Positions 1 to 9,514 of a stretch of DNA of 64,000 nucleotides are shown here, in pieces. The stretch comes from an uncultured Rhodospirillales bacterium. Its GTDB lineage: Bacteria > Pseudomonadota > Alphaproteobacteria > ATCC43930 > CGMCC-115725. Numbering within the stretch: the first letter of the stretch is position 1; every line of letters starts with the position of its first letter. The stretch spans positions 1-64,000 of the forward strand of contig CAIKMD010000006.1 in the NCBI GenBank assembly GCA_903828515.1, read 5' to 3'. The translations under genes were made by a program, and so were the position numbers. Below the pieces are notes generated by a model. It was given only the letters and a program-made list of their open reading frames with translations, did not search any database and was not told where the DNA came from.

Positions 1-1
1 C

Positions 2-1132
2 GACCTCGGCGAATTGAAGACCGTCATGTCGATGGACTTCAGCCTGTTCGCCAACCAGGCGAACTACATCGGCACCTCGACCTCGAACAACAAGCCGAGC
101 CCGGGCGCCGGCAACTCCGAAGCGCCGCGTATCCTGTGGGCTTACGGCACCATCGGTCCGTGGTTGATCGGTCAGACCAACACGGCGTGGGCCGATCCGT
201 TGCTCTCGCCGTCGGACGTCGGCGATCCAAACACGATGGGGTTCGTCACGACCTCGAACGTGCGCCAGCCGCAGATTCGCTACACCTATCTCGCGGGCAA
301 CGGCATCACCCTGTCGGGTTCGTTGGAAGCCCATCCGAATGGCGCGCGATACATCACGCCGTCGAGCTCGACGGTTGCCACGATCGCCACGACGATGACC
401 CTGGCGACGGTGGGTTCGTTCGCATCGGATAACACCGATACGGGCGGCATCACCAACCTGCCGAGCTTCAACACCGGCATCGCCTGGGATCAACCCTGGG
501 GCCATTTGATGGCGCGCGTCGGCGTTGCCCAGGTCCAGATTCGCAATGCCACGAGCGGCACGCAGATCACCGGCACGTTCTGTGCGACCGGCACGGTCTG
601 CACCAACACCGCAACCAACAACCTGACCAAAACAGGTTGGGCGGCGGAAACGGGTTTTGCCCTCAACACGTGGGGCCAGGACCAGTGGAAGGGCCTCGTC
701 AACTATACGGCTGGCACGGGTAACTGGGACTCGGACCTGGGCTCGACCGGCGGCGAAGCGTTCATCAATGGCTACACCGGCCAGTTCTCGTTGGTGAAGA
801 CGCTGGCGGTGGAAACCAGCTACACGCACCGGTTCAACCCGAATTGGCGCATGACGGCGGAAGTCGGCGTGAACTTCTATAACAAGCCGAGCAGCGCGGC
901 CGGTCTGACCAACACCTGCGGCACCGGTCCGGCGACGTGTAACGCTACCGCGGCTCAGCTGGCTTCGCTTGAAAAGCGGCATTTATCGTCGCATCTCGTC
1001 GGTGTCTGGGCGCCCTTGCCCGGCCTGTTTGAAATTACCGCTGCGTGGAACCACTGGGAACGCACGGTGCAAGCCTCCAGCACATCCGGCCAGAGCAACT
1101 CATACAGTCTCCAGGCTGCCTTCTACTGGTAG
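2..1132 (+). CDS. outer-membrane porin, C-terminal part (5' end outside window)
   Basis: Reading frame is open from the window edge (DLGELKTVM...). Beta-barrel-like composition with alternating aromatic/Gly/Thr residues, terminal aromatic YSLQAAFYW, and a strong terminator follows. Confidence 0.7.
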   Translation, partial: DLGELKTVMSMDFSLFANQANYIGTSTSNNKPSPGAGNSEAPRILWAYGTIGPWLIGQTNTAWADPLLSPSDVGDPNTMGFVTTSNVRQPQIRYTYLAGNGITLSGSLEAHPNGARYITPSSSTVATIATTMTLATVGSFASDNTDTGGITNLPSFNTGIAWDQPWGHLMARVGVAQVQIRNATSGTQITGTFCATGTVCTNTATNNLTKTGWAAETGFALNTWGQDQWKGLVNYTAGTGNWDSDLGSTGGEAFINGYTGQFSLVKTLAVETSYTHRFNPNWRMTAEVGVNFYNKPSSAAGLTNTCGTGPATCNATAAQLASLEKRHLSSHLVGVWAPLPGLFEITAAWNHWERTVQASSTSGQSNSYSLQAAFYW

Positions 1133-1174
1133 CGCCACCGGTTCCAGTTCCACGGCTGGACCCATGGCGGATTG

Positions 1175-1207
1175 CCCGCCGGCCGAAAGGCCGGCGGGTT
1201 TTCTTTT
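1175..1207 (+). terminator. Rho-independent terminator after the porin gene
   Basis: Perfect 10-bp GC stem cccgccggcc-gaaa-ggccggcggg followed by ttttctttt. Confidence 0.9.
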
Positions 1208-1320
1208 GCGCGGATCGGGCGGCGCCCGATATTCCGGGGCGGCATTGCCGCCCGTGCGATGTTAGGCTCGGCCCCAATTGATGGCCGGTTTCGCGACCAT
1301 CTCGGGGAGGAGTATGTCCG

Positions 1321-2247
1321 GTGCCACGTCTTTTCATCGCCACGCTGGTGACTGCCGCGCTGACACTGGTTGCCGCGGCCCGCGCGGATACGCGAATCCG
1401 GGTCGGCCAGACGCCCGCCGCGTCGCTGGTCGCCAGTTATATCGCGCAGGAAAAAGGTTTCTTCACGCGCCGGGGGCTCGAGGTCGAGCTGCAGCCGATC
1501 GTTCTCAACTCGAACATCCCGGCCGGCATCGTCGCCGGCTCGACCGATATCGGTGGCACGACGACGACCGTGCTGCTGCAGGCGGTCGATAGCGGCATCG
1601 ACCTGGTGACCGTGTCGGGAACCAACGTGACCTTCAAGGAAAGCAAGAACAGCGCGATCATCGCGCGGAACGAATCAGGGATTTCCGCGCCGGCGGATTT
1701 CGTCGGCAAGAAGATCGGCGTGCCGGGCCTCGGCGCCCTCGCCCATGTGTCGCTGCGCAACTGGCTGACGCAGCACGGCGTCGACTACACACGCGTCAAC
1801 TATGTGGAGCTTTCGTTTCCGCAGCAGCGCGATGCGTTGCAGAGCGGTCTGGTCGACGCGGTGGTGACGGTCGAGCCGACCTATTCGCGGATCTTGGCAG
1901 CGGGTCTCGGCAAGGACGTCGGCCACGCCTTCGACAGCCTGCCGCCCGGCACCCAGACCATTCTTTATTCGACGACGCGCGAATGGGCGACCGCGCATCG
2001 CGACGCCGTTCGCGCCTTCCACGAGGCGAACGAGGAGGGCACGCGCTATGCGCTCGCCCATCTCGACGAAGCGCGCGCGGCGATCGCGAAATACATGAAG
2101 CTGCCGCCCGATGCCGCGAACGACGTCGAAATGCCCCGGCTCAGCGCGACGGTCACGGTCGCGGACCTCGCGGTCATCGCCGACATCATGAAGCAACAGG
2201 GCATGCTGCACGCGCCGATCGACCCGGCGAAATTACTCTTTCCCTAG
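1321..2247 (+). CDS. ABC transporter substrate-binding protein (NMT1/SsuA-like)
   Basis: N-terminal signal peptide followed by IRVGQTP...YIAQEKGFFTRRGLEVEL and ...SGIDLVTVSG, typical of the NMT1/THI5-like SBP fold. Confidence 0.85.
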   Translation: MPRLFIATLVTAALTLVAAARADTRIRVGQTPAASLVASYIAQEKGFFTRRGLEVELQPIVLNSNIPAGIVAGSTDIGGTTTTVLLQAVDSGIDLVTVSGTNVTFKESKNSAIIARNESGISAPADFVGKKIGVPGLGALAHVSLRNWLTQHGVDYTRVNYVELSFPQQRDALQSGLVDAVVTVEPTYSRILAAGLGKDVGHAFDSLPPGTQTILYSTTREWATAHRDAVRAFHEANEEGTRYALAHLDEARAAIAKYMKLPPDAANDVEMPRLSATVTVADLAVIADIMKQQGMLHAPIDPAKLLFP

Positions 2248-2295
2248 AGCAAGATCGCATCAGGTTGAATCAACCTGATGCGTGAATCTTGCTCT
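2246..2295. repeat. long palindromic intergenic repeat (REP-like)
   Basis: agagcaagat ... catcaggttga/atcaacctgatg ... atcttgctct; nested inverted repeat over ~50 nt. Confidence 0.75.
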
Positions 2296-2308
2296 GATTC
2301 TTGAATTT

Positions 2309-2333
2309 AGAGCCTGATCGATGATCAGGCTCT
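2309..2333. repeat. short palindrome, possible bidirectional terminator/REP unit
   Basis: agagcctgatcgatgatcaggctct; overlaps the stop codon of the minus-strand permease. The 15-mer tagagcctgatcgat recurs at 21373. Confidence 0.65.
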
Positions 2334-3090
2334 ATGCGCGCCAGCGCAGCAGCCAGGATTCGAGCAGGCTGACGATCTGCACGCTGGCATAGCCGATCAG
2401 GCCGAACAGCAGGACGCCGGCAAAGAGATCGGGCGCGCGGAAGGCCCGTGCCTGCAGCATGATCCAATAACCGAGGCCCGGACTGCCCGAGAGTATCTCG
2501 CCGGTGACCGAGAGGATCAGCGCGATGGTCAGGCTCAGGCGCATGCCGGCAAGGATTTCCGGCATCGCGTTGGGCAGGGCGATGCTGAGAATGAACTGGC
2601 GACGGCTCAACCGCATCAGCCGCGCCACTTCGTGGAGGCGTGGCTTGACCGTGGCGAAGCCGTTGATCGTCGCCAGCAGGGTCGGCCACAACGCGCCGAA
2701 GCCGATGACGACCAGCACCATGTTCTCGGTCAGGCCAAAAAACGCGATCAGGACCGGGAATAGCGCCGAGGCCGGCAGGGGACGGAAGAATTCGAGTGTG
2801 GGCGCGAGATAGGCGCGCGCGGTCGACGAAATCCCGACCGCCGAGCCGATGAGGATGCCGCCGAGCGAGGCGAGCAGCCAGCCATAGAACATGTGCTCAA
2901 GCGTAAGCAGAACGCGGCTGGCAAGATCGCCGCGCTCGATATCGAACAGCAACGCGGCCCAGGCGCGATCCGGTGGCGGCAGGAAGATCGGCGAGACCCA
3001 ATGAAGGTTGGACGCCAATTGCCATATCCCGACGATGAAGGCGGCGACGCCGACGCTGAGCAGCAGCAGGAGGAGGCGTTTCGGTGTCAT
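2332..3090 (-). CDS. ABC transporter permease (SsuC/TauC-like)
   Basis: MTPKRLLLLLLSVGVAAF...; BPD_transp_1-like with EVARLMRLSRRQFILSIALPNAMPEILAGMRLSL (EAA loop). The longer ORF to 3834 is a frame artefact over the neighbouring gene. Confidence 0.88.
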   Translation of the reverse strand: MTPKRLLLLLLSVGVAAFIVGIWQLASNLHWVSPIFLPPPDRAWAALLFDIERGDLASRVLLTLEHMFYGWLLASLGGILIGSAVGISSTARAYLAPTLEFFRPLPASALFPVLIAFFGLTENMVLVVIGFGALWPTLLATINGFATVKPRLHEVARLMRLSRRQFILSIALPNAMPEILAGMRLSLTIALILSVTGEILSGSPGLGYWIMLQARAFRAPDLFAGVLLFGLIGYASVQIVSLLESWLLRWRA

Positions 3091-3854
3091 GGCCGCGCCC
3101 TGAATGCGACGGTGCCGAAAATTCGCCGCTGAAACCACAGCAGCGCCGCGTTGATGAGCCAGCCGACGAGGCCGACCCAGAACAGATAGGCAAAGACGAG
3201 ATCGGGCCGCAGCGATTCCTGCGCGCGCATCATCGCGTAGCCGAGGCCCAGCGGGTTGGCGGCGATCTCGACGGTGACCGCCACCACCAGCGCCGCGCCG
3301 ACGGCGATGCGGAATCCGACGAAGATGCCGGGCAACGCCGCCGGAATGACGATCTTGAAGACGCGCGCGATCAGGCCCATGCGCAGCAATCGGGCCACTT
3401 CGAGGAGGCGTGGCTTGACGCCGCGCACCGCCGCAATGGTCAGCAACAGCACCGGCCAGAACGAGGTCTTGGCGATGAGGGTGATCTCCATCGCGTAGCC
3501 GAGGCCGAAGATGAGCAGCGCGATCGGGATCAGCGCGACCGATGGGATCGGGCGCAGCGATTCGACCGTCACCTCCATCAGCCGGTTGAAGATGACGAAG
3601 AGGCCCATCAGCGTGCCGAATATGAGCCCGAGGCTGGCGCCGATCGCCAACCCGCCCAGTGCCGACAGCAGGGTCTGCGCGGTCGCGTGCAGCATCGAGC
3701 CGTCGAGCAGCGCGGTGGCCGCGGCGGCAACGATCTCGCTGGGGCGCGGCAGGCTCGAACTTTGATAGTCGGTCAGTCGCGCGGCGATCTCGGCGGTCGC
3801 CAGAACCCCGACCGGCAGGACCGCGCCGCGCCAATCGATCGCGCGCAATCTCAC
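3087..3854 (-). CDS. ABC transporter permease (SsuC/TauC-like)
   Basis: Multiple TM segments and EAA loop EVARLLRMGLIARVFKIVIPAALPGIFVGFRIAVG; 4-nt overlap with the downstream permease. Confidence 0.88.
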   Translation of the reverse strand: MRLRAIDWRGAVLPVGVLATAEIAARLTDYQSSSLPRPSEIVAAAATALLDGSMLHATAQTLLSALGGLAIGASLGLIFGTLMGLFVIFNRLMEVTVESLRPIPSVALIPIALLIFGLGYAMEITLIAKTSFWPVLLLTIAAVRGVKPRLLEVARLLRMGLIARVFKIVIPAALPGIFVGFRIAVGAALVVAVTVEIAANPLGLGYAMMRAQESLRPDLVFAYLFWVGLVGWLINAALLWFQRRIFGTVAFRARP

Positions 3855-4636
3855 GTCTGGGTTCCGCGAATGAATTCGAGGAGGACGCGCCGCAGATGCA
3901 TGAATTCCGGCTGCTCGGGCGTGGTGCGCTGGTCGCGCGGATGCGGCAGGTCGACCGGATAGGTGGCGGCGATGCGGCCGGGATGCGGCTTCATCGCGAT
4001 CACGCGATGGCCGAGATAGATCGCTTCTTCGAGATCGTGGGTGACGAAGAACACCGTCGTGCCGGTGTCAGCGACGATGCGCAGGATCTCGTCCTGGAGG
4101 CTCTGGCGGGTGATCGCATCGAGCGCGCCGAACGGCTCGTCCATCAGCCAGACCTTAGGCTCCTGCGCCAGACAGCGCGCGATCTGCAAGCGCTGCTGCA
4201 TGCCGCCCGAGAGCTGCGACGGGTATTTGTCGGCATGCTCGGCAAGCCCGACCCGCGCCAGGACCGACGCGATGCGGTCGGCGCGCTCGTCGCGCGGTGT
4301 GCCCAGCGTCTCATAGACCAGCGAGACATTGCCCGACGCGGTGCGCCACGGCAGCAGCGCATCGCTGTAATCCTGAAACACCACGGCGACGTCGCGCTGC
4401 GGGCCGACGATGTCGTGGCCTTCATAGAGAACCCGGCCGGCGCTCGGCGGCAACAGGCCGGCCGCCAGGCGCAGCAGCGTGGTCTTGCCGCAGCCCGAGG
4501 GGCCGACGACGCAAAGGAATTCGCCCTTGTGCATGTCGAGATCGATGCCGGTCAGGATCGGCTTGCCGCCGAACGCCACCTCGATGCCGCGAAAGGCGAT
4601 CAGCGCCGGCTCGGCTGGTGCGGCCGCCTCGCTCAT
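3851..4636 (-). CDS. ABC transporter ATP-binding protein (SsuB/TauB-like)
   Basis: Walker [10 protein letters not shown], signature LSGGMQQR, Walker [14 protein letters not shown]-loop VTHDLEEA. Confidence 0.93.
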   Translation of the reverse strand: MSEAAAPAEPALIAFRGIEVAFGGKPILTGIDLDMHKGEFLCVVGPSGCGKTTLLRLAAGLLPPSAGRVLYEGHDIVGPQRDVAVVFQDYSDALLPWRTASGNVSLVYETLGTPRDERADRIASVLARVGLAEHADKYPSQLSGGMQQRLQIARCLAQEPKVWLMDEPFGALDAITRQSLQDEILRIVADTGTTVFFVTHDLEEAIYLGHRVIAMKPHPGRIAATYPVDLPHPRDQRTTPEQPEFMHLRRVLLEFIRGTQT

Positions 4637-5586
4637 GGGGAGATAAGCTTGCTCGCGTCCAGTTTCGTGCGCAGGCGGTCCTGCTCGATCATCGTATCGA
4701 GCCACCACTTGAAATCCGCGGCGGCGACGTTCGACGACAACGGCGCCAGTTCGGTTGTGGCCATGACTTCCGGTTTGAGATTGAGGGTTCGCCCGACGAT
4801 CTCGATCGCCTCTTTCGGATTGGCCTTGCCGAACGCGACGGCTTCGACGATGGCGGCGCGAAACGCCGTGAGTTCCTGGGGATGAGCCTGGACCCAGGCC
4901 CGGGTCGAACTGTTCACGATCGACGAAATGCTCGGGGCGGACGGAATGCTGCCCACCACCTCGGCGATATAGCGCGCCATGACCTTGCCGGTGCCGGCGG
5001 ACACGATCGCGCTCATGAACGGATCCGGAATCAACACGCCGTCGATATTGCCGGTCTTGATGACGTTCGGCATGTCGGAATAGGCGACCTCGAGCATCGT
5101 GACGCTCTTGAGGTCGAGGCCTTTGACCGTCAGCCATTTGTCGAACATGATTTCGGAAACGCCGCCGATCGTGCTGGTGGCGATGCGCTTGCCCTTGAGG
5201 TCGGCCGGCGTCTTGATGGTGCTGTCGGTGCGGATCACGATGCCGCTGTCGTTGAGGTTCGCGGTGAAGACCGACAGGCCCGTCACGGCCACGAGATCGA
5301 TGCCGCCATCGGCGGCCTGGATCATCGTCGGTGTCGCCAGGGTGCCGATCTGGATGGAATTGGCGACGAGGCTCGGGACGAGGACGCTGCCGCCGCGCAC
5401 CAGCAGCAGGTCGACATCGAGGCCGTGCTTGGCGAAGAAGCCTTTGTCCTTGGCGATGTAATCGGCGGCGTTGCCGCCGACCGCCGTATAGCCGATGACG
5501 ATCTTGTCGAGGGCCGAGGCCGGCGCTGCGCCGAGGATCGACGCGGCAAGGAGTATTGCCGCCGTGATGTGATGGATGATTTTCAT
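4633..5586 (-). CDS. ABC transporter substrate-binding protein (NMT1/SsuA-like)
   Basis: Signal peptide ...[45 protein letters not shown]; close paralogue of the 9501-10439 product. Confidence 0.87.
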   Translation of the reverse strand: MKIIHHITAAILLAASILGAAPASALDKIVIGYTAVGGNAADYIAKDKGFFAKHGLDVDLLLVRGGSVLVPSLVANSIQIGTLATPTMIQAADGGIDLVAVTGLSVFTANLNDSGIVIRTDSTIKTPADLKGKRIATSTIGGVSEIMFDKWLTVKGLDLKSVTMLEVAYSDMPNVIKTGNIDGVLIPDPFMSAIVSAGTGKVMARYIAEVVGSIPSAPSISSIVNSSTRAWVQAHPQELTAFRAAIVEAVAFGKANPKEAIEIVGRTLNLKPEVMATTELAPLSSNVAAADFKWWLDTMIEQDRLRTKLDASKLISP

Positions 5587-5608
5587 CGTTTCCTCGTGGG
5601 CGTTGCGC

Positions 5609-6652
5609 TCAATACCCGGAAAGTTCGCGATGAAGGTCCAGGAGAGCCGGTATCGTCGCGACCGGACGTTGTCCCCAACCGCATTCCGTCGCGATGAGAA
5701 AGTCCGATCGAAATGTTTGTGCGCTTTTCATGCGCGTCCGTCCGCCGCTGACGCCGTCCGCCGGGTGAACGAGGCCGAGCGCGATTTCGGTTTCGGGGTG
5801 AAGCCGCAATCGGGCCAGCGGCGCGAAATAGCCTGCGTCGGACCGGTTCTGCGGCACCGGCATGTGAATGAGATCGATCGGGCGCTTGATCCGCTCGCTG
5901 ACCCGGTTGGCCATCGCGACCATATCGCCCATGTCGCTGGGCTCGACCGTATGCTTTTCGCCGGTGTAGCCGTAGCAGAAGTGATACATCAGCTCGACTT
6001 GTTCCGGGACGCCCTCGCCCAAGGCCACCAGATTGGCGGTGAAGGTCTCGATCATCGCTGCCTTGGTGGCGCCGTACCGCGTCGGCTGATTCCATTCGAG
6101 CCGGGCAAACACGCGCGAGGCGATGTCCCATTGGATCGCCAGTTCGTGCGCGGGGATGACCTTGAGCATCTCGCCAATCTGGCCGATCAGCGCGCGGTCG
6201 TAAGCCGGCTCCAACACCTCATGTAGTTCCTCGACGAACCAGCGCCAGATGACGACATGCCCCGGCGCTAGGTCGAACTGGAAACGGCAGGCCGGCGGAA
6301 TTTTGCCGGCCTTTTTCAATGTCTCGAACGCCCGATAATCCTCGATCGCGAAGCGCGCATGGGGAAGATTGAAGCGCACGTCTTTCGCGGCGAGGCCCGG
6401 TGCGATGGTGTATTTCGCGACGCCCGGATCGCCGGGCTTGTCGGCGAGGCTGTGAATCGTACCGGTTTTGACGAATTGCGGATCGGCCGCGAAGATTTTG
6501 TCCTGCCACGCCGACCAGCCGCGGCGCGCGCCGGTTTCGCCGTCCGGCAAACGCTTGAGCCGCGGGCCCAACGCGTCGCTGAGCACGTCGAAGCCTTGTG
6601 CGGCGTTCGCGAACGGCATGCTGCCGACGACGTGGATATGGCGACCGGTCAT
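5609..6652 (-). CDS. single-barrel MetE-like / cobalamin-independent methionine synthase II-family protein
   Basis: MTGRHIHVVGSMPFANAAQGFDVL...LPDGETGARRGW; HFCYGY and ATECGWG resemble the MetE Zn-ligand regions. Start placed at 6652 inside the longer ORF. Confidence 0.65.
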   Translation of the reverse strand: MTGRHIHVVGSMPFANAAQGFDVLSDALGPRLKRLPDGETGARRGWSAWQDKIFAADPQFVKTGTIHSLADKPGDPGVAKYTIAPGLAAKDVRFNLPHARFAIEDYRAFETLKKAGKIPPACRFQFDLAPGHVVIWRWFVEELHEVLEPAYDRALIGQIGEMLKVIPAHELAIQWDIASRVFARLEWNQPTRYGATKAAMIETFTANLVALGEGVPEQVELMYHFCYGYTGEKHTVEPSDMGDMVAMANRVSERIKRPIDLIHMPVPQNRSDAGYFAPLARLRLHPETEIALGLVHPADGVSGGRTRMKSAQTFRSDFLIATECGWGQRPVATIPALLDLHRELSGY

Positions 6653-6663
6653 CCGCAAGGGCC

Positions 6664-7689
6664 TCAGCCGGGCAGCCAGGTGATCGCGCGAATTTCGCCG
6701 AGCCGTCGCTTGACCGCGCTCCACGTCTCGCCGCCGTCTTCGCTGCGATAGATCTGGCCGAGCGTCGCGGCGAGATAGATCAGGTTCGGGTCGGCATGAT
6801 GGACGCCGAGGAAATAGGCCGAGCTTTCGACCGTGCCCGGCAGGCTCACCTCGTTCCAGGTCTCGCCGTGGTCGCGGCTGCGGAACAGTTTGCCGCCGCT
6901 GCCCGGTGGGCCATTGCCGTTGGTGACGAACATCACGCCGGTATGGTCCATGCGCTCGAGGATGCTGCGCGTGTACTGCCAGGGCGATTCGAGGCGGATA
7001 TGCCGCCAATGCGTGCCCGCATCCGCGCTGACATGGATGCCGGAGGGCGAGGTGATGAACAGTTTTTGCGCGCCCTTGGCATCGTCGATACAGGCGAGGC
7101 CGTGAATGTCCTGCGTGTCGAGACTGTCGGAGATGCGTTCCCAGCTGTCGCCGCCGTCGCGGCTGCGCCATGCGCCGTCGATCTCGACGCCGGCCCAGAC
7201 CTGGCGGGAATCCTTCGGGTCGAACAGGACCTGCGTCACGCGCGTCCAATGCTTCACCGCGTTGGCCGGCGGCGTTTTGGTCTTCGAATCCTTTTCGCCG
7301 CCGTAAAAGCCGCTGCTGGTGTAGGGCTTCACCGGCGCATTGAGCTGACGCCAGGTATGTCCGCCGTCGTCGGTACGAAACAGCGCCGAAGGCTGCGTGC
7401 CGAGGATCATCACCTGCGGATTGTCCGCCGCGATGGCGATCGCCGTCACCATCATCGTGTCCGTCGGCGACGGGATATGCGTCCAGAAATTCTCGCGCTG
7501 GTCGAGGCGATAGAGCCCGCTATCGGTGCCGGCGAACAGCATGTTCGGCAGATCGCGGTGACTTGCCAAGGCCCAGACCTGGCTGCCGCTGTACATGCCG
7601 GTGCCGCTGGGCATGCGCGAAATCTTCGCGCCCATCGCGTCGCAGCTCCAGACCGACAATCCGTTGGTGGCGACATAGAGATGCGACAT
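6664..7689 (-). CDS. Asp-box/BNR-repeat beta-propeller protein (sialidase/YVTN-like)
   Basis: Five Asp-box-like motifs: RTDDGGHTW, RSRDGGDSW, VSADAGTHW, RSRDHGETW, RSEDGGETW. No signal peptide. ATG at 7689 preferred (alternative TTG at 7707). Confidence 0.75.
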   Translation of the reverse strand: MSHLYVATNGLSVWSCDAMGAKISRMPSGTGMYSGSQVWALASHRDLPNMLFAGTDSGLYRLDQRENFWTHIPSPTDTMMVTAIAIAADNPQVMILGTQPSALFRTDDGGHTWRQLNAPVKPYTSSGFYGGEKDSKTKTPPANAVKHWTRVTQVLFDPKDSRQVWAGVEIDGAWRSRDGGDSWERISDSLDTQDIHGLACIDDAKGAQKLFITSPSGIHVSADAGTHWRHIRLESPWQYTRSILERMDHTGVMFVTNGNGPPGSGGKLFRSRDHGETWNEVSLPGTVESSAYFLGVHHADPNLIYLAATLGQIYRSEDGGETWSAVKRRLGEIRAITWLPG

Positions 7690-7703
7690 GACCGATACCT
7701 CGC

Positions 7704-8639
7704 TCAATGGCCGCGATAGACCGGCTCGGGTTGGGAAAAGAACGACAACAGGATGTGATAGACCACCGCGTAATTCTTCTGCTGGAACGACGCGTGCGAG
7801 ATGCCGGGCATCACCGCGAATTGCTTGTCGGCGTTCGGCAGCTTGGCGAAGAATTTGACCAGATCGTCGAAACTGGCGATGCCGTCATATTCGCCGCGCA
7901 TCAAAATCGTCGGCACGACGATCTTTTCCGGATCGACCAGCGGCAGTTTCGAGCACATATCGACATAGGTGCCGGTTGGCATCGAATCGTCGAGCGCCAG
8001 GATCGCGTCGGCAAAGACATCGACGACGGCGGTGTCGGCGGTGCCGGCATGGTCGCGGGTGAAGATCGAATGGACGAAAGCGCGGTCGATCGGACGCCGG
8101 TTGAGCGCCTGATATTCCGCGAGGCGCTTGCGCCGCTCGATCAGGGTCGGACTGCCGTCGCCGGTCCACACCATGGCGTCGAGCGCGAGACGCTTCACGC
8201 GGTCGGGCCGGCGTTGCGCGAAGAGCGCGGCGCGCAGCGCGCCCGACGAGATGCCGTAGACCATGAGCGGCACCGGTCCTTCGACCGATGCGATATAGGC
8301 GGCGGCGGCCTCGAGGTCGTCGGCGCCGTTGGCGATGTCGGAGTTGATCGGCCGGTTCTTGTCCGAGCGGCCATAGCCTTCCATGTCGACGCACCAGGTC
8401 GAGAAGCCACGAGCGGCGAACCAATCCATCGCCGAGGCATCGGGTTTTCCCTTCATCTGCAGATCGAAGGTCGGCTGCGACGCCATCGACGAGCCGTGGA
8501 CGAAGAGGATGGTGCCGCGCGCCGGCATGGTGGCGGCTGCCGGCTTCTGCCAGAGAAACAGGCGCACATCGCCCTTTTTGGTCCAGTGCTCGCGACCGGT
8601 TCCACCGTCTTTCGGACGAGGGTTTGTTTCACCCGACAT
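7704..8639 (-). CDS. alpha/beta hydrolase
   Basis: GTILFVHGSSMASQPTFDL, YGISSGALRAALFAQRRPDRVKRLAL (nucleophile elbow GISSG), C-terminal MPGISHASFQ. ATG at 8639 preferred. Confidence 0.82.
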   Translation of the reverse strand: MSGETNPRPKDGGTGREHWTKKGDVRLFLWQKPAAATMPARGTILFVHGSSMASQPTFDLQMKGKPDASAMDWFAARGFSTWCVDMEGYGRSDKNRPINSDIANGADDLEAAAAYIASVEGPVPLMVYGISSGALRAALFAQRRPDRVKRLALDAMVWTGDGSPTLIERRKRLAEYQALNRRPIDRAFVHSIFTRDHAGTADTAVVDVFADAILALDDSMPTGTYVDMCSKLPLVDPEKIVVPTILMRGEYDGIASFDDLVKFFAKLPNADKQFAVMPGISHASFQQKNYAVVYHILLSFFSQPEPVYRGH

Positions 8640-8675
8640 TGACCGCCGCTCCCTGATCGGCAAGGTCATGAGTTA

Positions 8676-8697
8676 GACCATCATAATCGGAATGGTC
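8676..8697. promoter_or_regulatory. candidate operator in divergent hydrolase/GntR intergenic region
   Basis: Inverted repeat gaccat-N10-atggtc. A second one, accaat-N7-attggt, lies at 8764-8782. Confidence 0.4.
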
Positions 8698-8770
8698 AAG
8701 GCAGATTCGCCAGATCGTGCCCTTGTATTGGGCATTTCCACGAATTAGAAGATCGTGATATAGACCAATT

Positions 8771-9514
8771 ATGAGTATTGGTATGAATTCAAAGAGCGAT
8801 CGGATTCTGAGCGAACTGCGCCACCGGATCGTCGACGGACGCTTCCCGCTGCACAGCCAGCTTCCCGCCGAACGGCTGCTGGCCGAGGAGCTCGCCACCA
8901 GCCGCGTCACCCTGCGCAAGGCGCTCGCGCTGCTCGAAGCCGAGGGGCGCATCTGGCGGCATGTCGGACGCGGCACCTTCATCGGTTCAGGCCCGCCGGC
9001 GCCGACGGGTGGCGCTTTGGCGATCGGTACGGGAGCGAGCCCGCTCGAGCTTCTGGAGGCGCGGCTGGTGATCGAGCCCGCGATTGCGGCTCATGCCGCC
9101 ACGTCGGCATCGAGCGCCGACATCGCCTACCTGAAGCTTTGTCTCCAGAAGCGTGAAGACGCGCCGACCGCCGAACTCTACGAATTGTGGGATCATCGCC
9201 TGCATCGGGCGATCGCCGATGCCACGCATAATCCGCTGCTGATCGCGATCCTCGAGATGCTGAACCAGTTGCGCCAGCAGCCGGAATGGAAGGCCTATCG
9301 GCGCACGACGTTGACGGCCGGGCGCCGGGTCGAATCCGCGCAACAGCATGGCGCCATCGTCGCGGCGATCGAGGCGCGCGATCTGCAGTCGGCATTCACC
9401 GGCATGCAGACTCACATCCGGACGATTCAAACCAACATCGATCATTCGCAAAGCACGGGCAAAGAAGTCGTCGACGCCCAACGTGACGTGTCGCCGTCGC
9501 TCATGGAGCGATAA
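8771..9514 (+). CDS. GntR/FadR-family transcriptional regulator (FCD domain)
   Basis: wHTH SDRILSELRHRIVDGRFPLHSQLPAERLLAEELATSRVTLRKALALLEAEGRIWRHVGRGTF plus FCD-like C-terminus. Alternative start at 8783. Confidence 0.9.
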   Translation: MSIGMNSKSDRILSELRHRIVDGRFPLHSQLPAERLLAEELATSRVTLRKALALLEAEGRIWRHVGRGTFIGSGPPAPTGGALAIGTGASPLELLEARLVIEPAIAAHAATSASSADIAYLKLCLQKREDAPTAELYELWDHRLHRAIADATHNPLLIAILEMLNQLRQQPEWKAYRRTTLTAGRRVESAQQHGAIVAAIEARDLQSAFTGMQTHIRTIQTNIDHSQSTGKEVVDAQRDVSPSLMER

